NCBI GenBank assembly: GCA_016712145.1
Contig: JADJRO010000003.1
Location: forward strand, 868,001-932,000
Source: Saprospiraceae bacterium
GTDB taxonomy: Bacteria; Bacteroidota; Bacteroidia; Chitinophagales; Saprospiraceae
DNA: 64,000 nucleotides
Direction: 5' to 3'
This document shows positions 1 through 8,673 of the stretch, piece after piece. The notes under the pieces were generated by a model. The model ran no database searches and had not been told where the DNA came from. It was given only the letters and a program-made list of their open reading frames with translations. Position 1 is the stretch's first letter. Every line of letters begins with the position of its first letter. A program made the position numbers and the translations under genes.

Positions 1-764
1 GAAATCAGAGAACGAATTTCAGGAACCGGTCAGGCAAGAATGGAAATCAATCCAAAGCCGGGTTGCTACAATCGAATCATTACGTTTAAGGATAGTTCGG
101 ATTTTATCGGAGATACTTATTATTGGAATTTTGGCTTGGGTGGAAATCCGGTTTTAACAAATGGGAAGGGTCCGGTAACCACAAGATATACTTTGAATGG
201 CAACAAACGCATTAATCTAAAAATTAAATCTAGCCTTGCAAATGATGCGATTGTAATTGAAGATTTAAGTTTAGTAAATCAGGTTACCAATAGTTATACA
301 TATAAAATTATCAGTGGGCGTACCGTACAATTTACAAATAATTCGGTAAATGCAGATAGTTATTTGTGGGAATTTGGAGATGGAACAACATCCACTGAAA
401 AAATCCAATGCACGTATTCGATTCTGCAAAAATTTATCGGATCAAATTGACAGCAACCAATGTATGCGGTGCTTCCAATCGCTCAATCTTTTTAGATTTA
501 ACCCTAACAGGAACATCAAGCACTGACGAAATAGAAACGTATTTGTATCCTAATCCAACTAAAAATGAATTTCATGTAATCAGTGGAAAAGAAATTCAAG
601 CTGTCAGTATTTTAAATTTAGAAGGAAAAGAAATTTATAGTTTCAAAAATGTCAACAGAAAAAATTGCCTGATATCAACCAGTCAGCTACCGAGTGGAAT
701 ATATACACTGAAAATTACATTTAAAAATGGAGTAGAAATTCATCGGTTTGAGAAAGTGAATTAA
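1..764 (+). CDS. PKD-domain T9SS-secreted protein, 5' truncated and frameshifted
   Basis: The reading frame is open from the first base, so the gene begins upstream of the window. Two PKD-like folds are visible. The second has the typical LWEFGDGTTST core followed by KIYRIKLTATN. The last ~75 residues (LYPNPTKNEF onward, ending in a basic/aromatic strand) are a type A T9SS C-terminal sorting domain, so the product is probably exported and surface-anchored or released. The frame breaks once: the first frame stops at 450 and the sorting-domain frame opens at 408. Adding one A to the A6 run at 398-403 restores a continuous PKD motif (STEKNPMHVFD). The break is therefore one missing base, either an assembly indel or a recent mutation. 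The function of the N-terminal part is unknown. Confidence 0.8.
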
Positions 765-765
765 A

Positions 766-792
766 GGAGGTCTGGAGGTCTGGAGGTCTGGA
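766..792 (+). repeat. Three tandem GGAGGTCT octamers
   Basis: Three exact head-to-tail copies of GGAGGTCT start two bases after the preceding stop codon, followed by a partial fourth. An array of the complementary octamer lies at 1084-1147 in the opposite orientation. Confidence 0.85.
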
Positions 793-1083
793 AAATTTGA
801 AATGAAAGATAACAGATTCTGCGCTATTTGTAAAAAATTAATTTTTGGAGTAATTGTAATTCAATAAATACTCCTTCGTTCAATAAATGAGAATTAATCA
901 ATAAAATATTCTATATAAAAATAGCATTCAAATTTTCGAACAACCAAACAAACCTGGCTAGGCGTAGGCTTGGCCTACGTCAAATTGCAATCGAAGCATA
1001 ATTAAGAAAATTTTCAAAAGCAAATAAATCATGCTTAGCTTTTAGCTATAGAGAAAACTCCTTGCTATGAATCATATTTTAAA
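793..1083. other. Gene-free AT-rich spacer between two inverted octamer arrays
   Basis: No gene is seen. The spacer is AT rich and holds one copy of a dispersed palindrome (961-981). The arrays on either side (766-792 and 1084-1147) are inverted relative to each other. Confidence 0.6.
961..981 (+). repeat. Dispersed 21-bp palindrome, copy 1
   Basis: Arms GGCGTAGGC and GCCTACGTC flank a 3-nt centre. The arms pair with one mismatch. Three more copies occur at 6659-6679, 6731-6751 (opposite orientation) and 6817-6837. Copies 1 and 3 also share the flanking GCTA before and CAA after the element, when read in the same orientation. Confidence 0.8.
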
Positions 1084-1147
1084 ACCAGACGGCCAGACCT
1101 CCAGACGGCCAGACGTTCAGACCTTCAGACGATCTGTCGTTCAGTCC
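1084..1147 (+). repeat. Degenerate octamer array (YCAGACNN), about 8 units
   Basis: Eight 8-nt units read CCAGACGG, CCAGACCT, CCAGACGG, CCAGACGT, TCAGACCT, TCAGACGA, then two weaker units. The exact unit CCAGACCT followed by CC is the reverse complement of the GGAGGTCT array at 766-792. The array lies just beyond the 3' end of the ferredoxin gene. Confidence 0.75.
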
Positions 1148-1170
1148 ACTTTCGTTCAGCCCTCCTCACA

Positions 1171-1521
1171 TTATTTCAAATGCAATCGATGTTGCCTGTC
1201 AGCCAATAATTCTTTAGATTCTTTTCGATCTGGATCGGGTACACAACAATCAACCGGACAGACTGCTGCACATTGAGGTTCTTCATGAAATCCTACACAT
1301 TCAGTACATTTATCAGGGACAATAAAATAGTATTCGTTACTAACTGGAACTTGTTTTTCTTGAACATCCACCGTAGAACCATCTTCAAGAGTATAGGAAC
1401 CAGATAAACTGGTGCCTTCAGCCATGGCCCATTCAATACCACCTTCATAAATGGCATTGTTAGGACATTCCGGTTCGCAGGCGCCGCAATTGATACACTC
1501 TTCAGTAATAATAATGGCCAT
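1171..1521 (-). CDS. 2[4Fe-4S] ferredoxin, Allochromatium type
   Basis: A small soluble electron carrier of 116 residues. Cluster I ligands are seen at C9, C12, C15 and C19 in CINCGACEPECP. The second motif has C72, C75, C84 and C88 in CTEC-x8-C-x3-C, with the longer insert typical of Allochromatium vinosum-like ferredoxins, followed by C92 and C93. The 40-residue acidic insert between the motifs (WAMAEGTSLSGSYTLEDG) is common in Bacteroidota members of the family. The start is the only ATG before the first cluster. It lies 60 bp downstream of, and on the same strand as, the FG-GAP protein, but nothing suggests a functional link. The redox partner cannot be told from sequence. Confidence 0.9.
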   Translation of the reverse strand: MAIIITEECINCGACEPECPNNAIYEGGIEWAMAEGTSLSGSYTLEDGSTVDVQEKQVPVSNEYYFIVPDKCTECVGFHEEPQCAAVCPVDCCVPDPDRKESKELLADRQHRLHLK

Positions 1522-1581
1522 TCAAATGGTATTTTGTAATAAAACAGAATCGATCGCTTTCAGTTCAATTCGATCATTTAA

Positions 1582-4500
1582 TTATCTCACTTTGAAAGCT
1601 TGAAGTTTTTCATTGTTATTGGCAGCGATTATGTAATAAAGATCATCGCGTCCTTTTACTATGCGCAATTCTCTCAAATCGTGAATGAGTTTTAATCCTG
1701 AAACAGAATTTACCAAGGATAAAAAGGAACCCGTTCCGGTATTAATTAATATTTGACCAACACTGGCATCATTTCTCGCTGTTTCTACTTCACGATTAAA
1801 ATAATTTCCACCCAATAAAATGTCATCAATTCCGTCTTTGTTAAAATCAAAAAAAGCAATGCTATATACAGGTGCAATTTGGGCATCTGCAGGTAAATTG
1901 ACTTGTTCGAAACTGTTGTTTCCTTTATTGATTAAAGCGATACTGTGAAATTCAGTAGCTTCTTTTACTACAGTCCCATCCATTTTGCCTTCGAGGATTT
2001 CATTGACAGATGCACGCGCAAATGCATCGTAGGTTTTAAATTTTTGAGAGATAAATGGCATTTGTTCTGACGAACATTGTCTTCCACGTACTGGAAATAA
2101 TTTACCATCCGGACTTTTAGAGGCGAGGTAGGTATCCCAACTGCCATTGTCGTCAAAATCATTCAAATAAACATAAAATGGTTTTTTTAGTGATGCTTTG
2201 AATTTTGAATTCATTCCTAAATTGCCCACAACCAAATCCATTAAACCATCTTTGTTCAAGTCCTTTTTTTCTATCGTATTCCACCATCCAAACAAACTAT
2301 CTGTTTTAAATTCTTTTGTAACTTCTTCAAAATGATTTTTTTCATTTTTAAAAAATCGAATGGCTGCCCATTCGCCAACAGTTACTAAATCTTCATCTTT
2401 ATCATTGTCAATATCAATCCAACATGCACCTGTAATGCAATCAAATGCTTTACTCATATCCGGAAAGTACGTTGTGGTTTTATCTTCAAAATTTCCCCGA
2501 TTATTTATAAGAATGCAGCTGCGTTCGGATAAACCATATTTTCCTGGAACCAATCTGCCACCAACAAATAAATCTAAATCACCATCTCCATCAATATCAG
2601 AAGCTTTTGCAACAGACTTGCTAAAATGAAGTGCTGGAATTTTATTACTGACATCACTAAAAATTCCTTTTCCATTGTTTAGGTATAAATGATCCGCATA
2701 AAGACTGGAGCCTTCAGGAAATTCATTACTTCCTGAAACGGTATATATATCTAAATCTTTATCACCATCTGCATCAAAGAATAAAACATCGAGGTCTTCA
2801 CTTGCTTTGTATGCCGCCCAGGGACTGGAATTAGATGAAATAAATTTCCCGTCGGGTGTTTGCAATAATAATTGACCGGGTATGCCAGCCGATCCACCAA
2901 GAAAAATATCACTCAATCCATCTCCATTGACATCGCCATCTTCTAAAGGGGGGCCTAATGTAGATTGTTTGTATGGAATTAAAACTTCTTTCTTAAAGTC
3001 ATCGTATTCATTTCTATATGCGCACCGTTTTTAAAACTAGAGGAAGTAACCTCTTCTGTTAAAATAAATGGAACTATTTGCAATAATTGTTCTTTCATTA
3101 CAACGGTCGCATCTTTTTCTTTGATCGTAATGCTTGAATTTGCTTTTACATTATCTACCCGAATGTATTTGCCATTGGGCCATCTTACAAATATGGAGTC
3201 AATTTTTTGAACATTTCCTAAACCAAATGTGAGTGTTGGTTCTGAACTTGACATGTAACCTCTGGAGTTTACAACTTCAGCCATTTGAATTTTAGATTCT
3301 CCATAAGCAATAAGCACTCGAGCACCATAGGATTTGATATTTTTTCCCATGCCTTCGAGTTTAACGCGAACAAAATTTCCTGTTTTGTTTTCTACTGCCA
3401 GATTTTTATATACAAAAGCTTCCTGATTCATATTGTTAACAACAAGATCAACATCTCCATCATTATCTAAATCTGCATACGAAGCACCTTGAGAAAACGA
3501 TTTTTCATCCAAGCCCCATGTTTTTGAGAGATTGTTAAAATGCAAGAGTCCGTCATTTTTATACATGTAATTAGCCAATGGCACAGAAGGTGCTTTATCT
3601 AAAATTTTTAAACGAGACATGCTTTTATCTTTTATTGCTTCAAGTGCATAACTTGAAAAATCACGATTTCGAATATCTCTTAAAATTCCATTGGTAATGT
3701 ATAAATCTTTAAATCCATCCAGATCAAAATCAGAAAACAAGGTACACCAGGACCAATCTGTTTTTGCAACACCGGCCATCAATCCCACTTCGCTAAAAAA
3801 TCCATTTCCTTGATTTAATTGCAAGGTGTTAAACATGTATTGAAAATTATTTCCGGATTTAGATATTTTCCAAAATTTAGCAGGATCCATGCCAGCCATG
3901 TTTGTTTTATTTCTATAATGATCTTCTGGTGTCATATCGGCTATAAACAAATCCAACCAGCCATCATTATTTATATCAGCAGCATCCACACCCATGCTAA
4001 AATTACTTATGTGTCGCAAAGAATAATTCGCAACGTTTTGATACGTACCATCTTCTTTATTTACAAATAAATAATCGCCATAATCGTAATCATTGGCTAC
4101 GTAAATATCCGGATGGCCATCATTGAAATAATCACCAACCATTGCACTTAATCCGAAGGCATAGCTTTTTACACCCGCTTGATCTGTAATGTCTGTAAAG
4201 GTTTCATTTCCATTGTTGCGGTAGAGGCGACTGGAGTATTGATAATGAGGTACATTCAACGCCATAAGCGAATCTCGTGTGGTATTATGGTTTGGTGGTT
4301 GATTTACTAAATATAAATCCAAATCACCATCCAGATCATAGTCAAAAAAACTTCCTTGTATTGAAAAACCTGGATCATCCAATCCATATTCTTTAGCCTT
4401 GTTTGTAAAGGTGTTGTCTTTATTATTAATGTATAAAATGTTTCTCCGGCGTTCAGGATCCAAGTATAAACTATTGCAAACATAAATGTCATCATAACCA

Positions 4501-4925
4501 TCCCCGTTTACGTCTGCTGCGGTTACTCCACCGGACCATTGATCCCCACCTTCAATGCCAGCAGATTTGGATATATCCTCAAACTTAAAATTTCCTTTAT
4601 TTAAGTAAAGTTTTTCGGGTCCCTGGTTTGATGCAAAAAATACATCTTGCAAGCCATCATTATTTACATCGAGTATTGCAGTTCCGGATCCGGTATAATA
4701 ACTATCATAAAACAAGACATTTTCTTCTTCAGTTTCAGTAAGTTTATTGTTGAAGCTTATACCTGTTTCAGAACTTGGCATATTTTTAAATAATTTTATC
4801 TGATCCGATTCAGAAGAATTATTTGCAATTTCTTTTTTGCAGGAAATACAAAAGAGCACAAGGGCAACTAAGAGAAAAATTTGCTTTAATGAGCTTATAT
4901 AAAAGTTTGAAAATTGAGCTATCAT
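1582..4925 (-). CDS. FG-GAP/VCBS repeat lipoprotein with ASPIC/UnbV domain, frameshifted
   Basis: One gene read in two frames. The N-terminal part (4925 down to 2979, 648 residues) begins with a lipoprotein signal ending CISC (C29). It carries many FG-GAP/VCBS repeats (DVNNDGLQDVFFA, DVNGDGYDDIYV, DYDLDGDLDLYL), whose Asp/Asn loops usually bind calcium in a beta-propeller. It ends with an ASPIC/UnbV domain (SYGARVLIAYG to DSIFVRWPNGK). The second part (from about 3008 to 1582) continues the repeats. Adding one base to the T3 run at 3011-3013 joins them as HIENEYDDFKKEVLIPYK, the linker expected in this CRTAC1-like family, giving about 1114 residues. Export to the cell surface is likely. The ligand and role are unknown; relatives often lie in polysaccharide or SusC/D loci. 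Confidence 0.85.
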
Positions 4926-4966
4926 AATTCGAGTTGATAATAAATATAAAAATAATGTGTGATAGA

Positions 4967-6511
4967 TTATAATGGAATGTTTCCGTGTTTTTTTCTGGGT
5001 AAATTGTCAACTTTATTAACCAAACTGGCAAACGCTTTGATTAATTTAATGCGTGTTTCAGAAGGTTCAATGACTTCATCTATAAATCCTCTTGCAGCAG
5101 CATGATACGGGTTAGCAAATTTTTCAGCATATTCCATTTCTTTTTCAATTGCTGCATGCAAAGGATCCGCTGCTTGTTCGATTTCTTTTTTAAAAATAAT
5201 TTCAATAGCACCTTTTGCACCCATGACTGCGATTTCTGCTGTGGGCCATGCAAAGTTAAAATCTGCACCAATGTGTTTGCTGTTCATTACGTCATATGCA
5301 CCACCATACGCTTTGCGTGTAATTACAGTAATGCGTGGAACGCTGGCTTCACTAAATGCATACAATAATTTGGCACCATTTGAGATGATTGCATTCCATT
5401 CCTGATCAGTACCTGGCAAAAATCCTGGAACATCTTCAAATACTAACAATGGAATATTAAAGCAATCACAAAAACGTACAAAACGCGCAGCTTTTTTTGA
5501 AGCTTTCACATCAAGGCAACCAGCTAAAACCATTGGTTGATTTGCAACAATCCCAATACTGTTTCCAGCCAATCGCGCAAAACCAATAACCATATTTTCA
5601 GCGTATAATTCCTGCAATTCAAAAAAACTGTTGGTATCAACAACGGACTCGATAGCAGTTTTTATATCATAAGCTTGTGATGAAGCAGCAGGAATTAAAT
5701 CGTTTAACTCCAGTCGAATTTCATTACCGGCAGTATAATTTACATGCGGTGCACGCTCTTCACAGTTTTGTGGAATGTAGGAAAGTAAACATTTTATTTT
5801 TTCAATACAGTCCTCATCGTGATCCGCCGTCAATTGACTGACTCCTGATTTATTGGCATGGGTAAAGGCTCCACCTAAATCTTCAGCAGTAACTTCTTCA
5901 TTGGTAACGGTTTTAACCACATTAGGCCCGGTAACAAACATATAGCTGCTCTGCTCTACCATTATAATAAAATCAGTGATTGCGGGGGAGTATACTGCAC
6001 CACCAGCACAAGGACCCATGATCGCCGATAATTGAGGGATTACACCGGAAGCGCGCACGTTTCTATAAAAAATATCAGCATAACCAGCCAAAGACCGAAC
6101 GCCTTCTTGAATACGGGCTCCACCGGAATCATTTAATCCAATCAGCGGGGCACCGTTACGCATGGCCATATCCATCAGCTTACAGATCTTTTCTGCGTGT
6201 GTTTCAGATAAGGACCCACCAAACACCGTAAAATCCTGAGCAAAAACATAGATCAAGCGCCCGTGGACTAATCCATAACCAGTTACCACCCCGTCTCCAA
6301 AATAAATGGAATCTTCCATTCCAAAGTCCGAACTGCGGTGTGTGACCAACATCCCCATTTCTTCAAAACTGCCCGGATCGCATAATAAATCGATCCGTTC
6401 CCGAGCGGTGAGTTTCTTTTTAGAATGTTGTGCATGGACCCTTGCCAGACCACCTCCTAGGAGTGCATCTTGTTTTCGGGACCGGAGTGTTTCCAGTTTC
6501 TTAGTATCCAT
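4967..6511 (-). CDS. pccB: Propionyl-CoA carboxylase carboxyltransferase (beta) subunit
   Basis: Transfers the carboxyl group from carboxybiotin to propionyl-CoA, giving methylmalonyl-CoA. At 514 residues it has the usual family length and two crotonase-like halves. Visible motifs include LTARERIDLLCDPGSFEE, the first oxyanion/CoA loops NDSGGARIQEG and GPCAGGAVYSPA, and the second-half motifs FEDVPGFLPGTDQEWNAII and KAYGGAYDVMNSK. The start is the ATG at 6511 (MDTKKLETLRSRKQ). An upstream in-frame TTG at 6520 falls inside a TACCTTTG promoter element and is unlikely to be used. The biotin carboxylase and biotin carrier partners are about 20 kb away (27696-29180 and 30206-30613). Methylmalonyl-CoA decarboxylase alpha is a close relative, but the nearby mutase genes favour the carboxylase role. 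Confidence 0.9.
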   Translation of the reverse strand: MDTKKLETLRSRKQDALLGGGLARVHAQHSKKKLTARERIDLLCDPGSFEEMGMLVTHRSSDFGMEDSIYFGDGVVTGYGLVHGRLIYVFAQDFTVFGGSLSETHAEKICKLMDMAMRNGAPLIGLNDSGGARIQEGVRSLAGYADIFYRNVRASGVIPQLSAIMGPCAGGAVYSPAITDFIIMVEQSSYMFVTGPNVVKTVTNEEVTAEDLGGAFTHANKSGVSQLTADHDEDCIEKIKCLLSYIPQNCEERAPHVNYTAGNEIRLELNDLIPAASSQAYDIKTAIESVVDTNSFFELQELYAENMVIGFARLAGNSIGIVANQPMVLAGCLDVKASKKAARFVRFCDCFNIPLLVFEDVPGFLPGTDQEWNAIISNGAKLLYAFSEASVPRITVITRKAYGGAYDVMNSKHIGADFNFAWPTAEIAVMGAKGAIEIIFKKEIEQAADPLHAAIEKEMEYAEKFANPYHAAARGFIDEVIEPSETRIKLIKAFASLVNKVDNLPRKKHGNIPL

Positions 6512-6517
6512 AATCCG

Positions 6518-6525
6518 CAAAGGTA
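6518..6525 (-). promoter_or_regulatory. Bacteroidota -7 promoter element for pccB
   Basis: Reads TACCTTTG on the minus strand, an exact match to TAnnTTTG. Transcription would begin at or next to the ATG at 6511, so the mRNA may be nearly leaderless. No clear -33 TTTG is seen. Confidence 0.5.
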
Positions 6526-6625
6526 GCTAGGCCAACAGAATTGAAGTATAAAGCTTTGAAATTTAAACAAGTGTATAATTCTCTCTTTCACGATTCAAGT
6601 GGACAGAGAGTTCATAATGATGCAG

Positions 6626-6848
6626 AATATGTGAAATAAAGATTCCATCTTTTCGCTTGGCGCAGGCTTAGCCTACGTCCTTTGTACAATTATTTTCTTT
6701 ATGAGTGCAGTTATATTGCGCAGCACGGTTGACGTAGGCTCAGCCTACGCCTAGCTAATCGTGTATTCGAAATTTGAATAATTAATATGTGAAATAAAGA
6801 TTCCATCTTTTCGCTGGGCGTAGGCTTAACCTACGTCCTTTGTACAAT
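6626..6848 (+). repeat. Palindrome-rich spacer: two 65-bp direct repeats and three palindromes
   Basis: The segments 6626-6690 and 6784-6848 are near-identical direct repeats, 158 bp apart, differing at a few bases. Each holds the dispersed palindrome (6659-6679 and 6817-6837: arms GGCGTAGGC or GGCGCAGGC, and CCTACGTC). A third palindrome copy lies between them in the opposite orientation (6731-6751). The whole gap 6526-6939 has no convincing gene. The structure resembles a REP-type cluster rather than a coding remnant. Confidence 0.75.
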
Positions 6849-6939
6849 CACAAACAAGTTGATTGCAGCATGAATGACTTAGGCAATTAAGCTTATGCTC
6901 AATATTAATTTATTGATCGTGTTTAAACCCGCTTTGATG

Positions 6940-6947
6940 TAATTTTG
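6940..6947 (+). promoter_or_regulatory. Putative -7 promoter element
   Basis: TAATTTTG matches TAnnTTTG and lies 24 bases before the ATG at 6972. The TTG inside it (6945) is an in-frame start-like codon that is probably not used. Confidence 0.45.
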
Positions 6948-6971
6948 CGGCTTAATCTATACGCTCTTATT

Positions 6972-7565
6972 ATGTTAAAAATAGGTCTTATTCAGTTGAT
7001 GTGTTTTCCGTTTGTGTTCTTTTTGGCAGAATCTTGTAAAAAATCAAAACCAGCAGTGGATACGCCACCACCCGCCACCAGTTTTCCAACCACCCCTGCT
7101 GAAAAAACAGAAGAGGATTTAAAGAAAGAAGCACAATCTCATGAAATCATGGCTCAGATTTATGATTATTTGCAAGCCCAAGGCAACTGCAACCAATTCA
7201 ACCATTTAATAGATCAATTTAGGAGCAGGCATTTATTTGTCAATGCGGGTTACCAGACTTACCAAATCCTTGCAGTGACCGATAAAGGCTTTACCAGCAT
7301 CCCGGAAGAGAAAAAGCAAGTCTTGAGGGATACGAGTAGATACAATCAAGGCTACCGACTTGAATTTTTATTACACCACATCATGGTAGTGCCTAAACGG
7401 CGAGATCCGAGAATTCCTTCAAAAACCTTGCTTGGAGAAGAAGTCTATGTGCTTGATGACCAGAAAAAAGTTCGGCTGGGATCAACCGATTATAAAATGA
7501 GGACTCAAAAACTGGTTTCTGAAAGGTTAGAAGTCATTCAAATTGATTCGGTACTTTACAGATAA
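6972..7565 (+). CDS. FAS1-like lipoprotein
   Basis: A 197-residue protein with a lipoprotein signal: a hydrophobic stretch, then AESC followed by lysines. A Pro/Thr-rich linker comes next, then a region that resembles a diverged fasciclin (FAS1) domain: YQILAVTDKGFTSIPEE followed by FLLHHIMVVPKR, which parallels the FAS1 pattern FTVFAPTNEAF...LLYHVV. ATG 6972 is preferred to TTG 6945, because the TTG lies in a promoter-like element and would put polar residues before the signal peptide. The next gene on the same strand is another FAS1-like lipoprotein, and then the giant HYR protein. A role in surface adhesion or protein-protein contact is inference from the family. Confidence 0.6.
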   Translation: MLKIGLIQLMCFPFVFFLAESCKKSKPAVDTPPPATSFPTTPAEKTEEDLKKEAQSHEIMAQIYDYLQAQGNCNQFNHLIDQFRSRHLFVNAGYQTYQILAVTDKGFTSIPEEKKQVLRDTSRYNQGYRLEFLLHHIMVVPKRRDPRIPSKTLLGEEVYVLDDQKKVRLGSTDYKMRTQKLVSERLEVIQIDSVLYR

Positions 7566-7962
7566 TCGATGCAATTTTTTGATAAAATGGATGAAAAATG
7601 CTAGTTGCATTACAAATTAATCATATACGTAAAAGCTGATTAATTATGAATTTACAAATTCACTGCTTATTCAATATGAGCTCGGTATCCACCCAATGCC
7701 AATACCCCCTAATTTAACACATTAACTATATCTATAATGTGTATAAATCTATATTGCACAGTGATATACGTTATTAAAAAAAAAATATAAATTTTTTTTG
7801 CATTCTTTAACTAGGCAATGAAGGCCTGTTTATATTTGCAAGGTATAAATCGGATGAACGAAGCCTCCGATGACGAAGCAATTATTTATAAATGATTGAT
7901 TTTCTGATGAGTAGCCATACTACTCCCAGGGATTTTTAATTTATAAACAACCAAACCAAGGA
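7566..7962 (+). promoter_or_regulatory. Leader region of the FAS1-giant protein operon
   Basis: No gene is seen. TATATTTG at 7831-7838 matches the TAnnTTTG -7 element, about 130 bp before the ATG at 7963, so the transcript would have a long leader. A small stem (ATCGGA with TCCGAT) lies just downstream, near 7848-7871. A poly-A/poly-T stretch precedes the promoter. No riboswitch fold is recognised. Confidence 0.4.
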
Positions 7963-8661
7963 ATGAAAAGACGCACCAAGCTAGAACTTACGCTCAAGCT
8001 ATGTATACATACATGGTTGTTAAACTGCTGCATGGCAGTTGCGGTCTTTTTGCTTTCCTCTTGCAACGAATCAAACGCAAATCAATCCAAAGAAGTCAAA
8101 GTGACTGCACAGGATTCCGGCTTGGTCAAAGTAGAATCCACCCAACAAGCCAATGAAGGCAGTGGAGTTAAAGGTCCTTTTGATTCAGACACAACCCTTC
8201 AAAAATTATACAGAGACATTATAGCCGGTGTTAAATCCAAACCGGGTTATTCTCATTTCGCTGAATTTATGGAGCGGGGCAAATTCATTTCGGTGTTTAT
8301 GCGCCCTAGTAATTTGCTTTATACGGTATTGGTTCCTTCCGATGCGGCGATGAAATCTTTGGATCAAGCCAAATTCAGTCAGTTGGTTTATCCAGAAATG
8401 GTAACTCAGGAAAATTTGGATTTCATGTTCAATTATGTTGGCTTTGGATTTTCAACAGAGGAAGGCAAATCCCCTGTTAGAACCATGGTCGGCAAACTAC
8501 TTATATATGATTACGATAAAAAGAAATTAACCTTAGACGGGCACGAGTTGAAAGTTGAAGACGAGCTTAATCTCAAACCCTCTACGAAACTATATTTTAT
8601 TAACAAGTTGGTTGAAGGTTCTGAAGTCAGCCAAACGAAAAACGAAGTTAAATCAAATTAA
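7963..8661 (+). CDS. FAS1-domain lipoprotein, upstream partner of the giant HYR gene
   Basis: A 232-residue protein with a long signal segment ending in the lipobox-like LLSSC, so probably a lipoprotein. The mature part holds a recognisable fasciclin (FAS1) domain. It shows FAEFMERGKFISVFM, then YTVLVPSDAAMKSL (the conserved H1 motif, normally T-F-A-P-T/S-D), then LDFMFNYVGFGF and a closing strand TKLYFINKLVEG. FAS1 domains mediate adhesion in many surface proteins. The stop codon is 12 bases before the start of the 5373-residue gene, so the two are almost certainly co-transcribed and may assemble together at the cell surface. The ligand is unknown. Confidence 0.75.
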   Translation: MKRRTKLELTLKLCIHTWLLNCCMAVAVFLLSSCNESNANQSKEVKVTAQDSGLVKVESTQQANEGSGVKGPFDSDTTLQKLYRDIIAGVKSKPGYSHFAEFMERGKFISVFMRPSNLLYTVLVPSDAAMKSLDQAKFSQLVYPEMVTQENLDFMFNYVGFGFSTEEGKSPVRTMVGKLLIYDYDKKKLTLDGHELKVEDELNLKPSTKLYFINKLVEGSEVSQTKNEVKSN

Positions 8662-8673
8662 AAAACTAATCTC

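Noticed and set aside
1067..1276. Plus-strand ORF of 69 codons starting in the octamer array
   Set aside because: It is a translation of the octamer repeat and the antisense of the ferredoxin.
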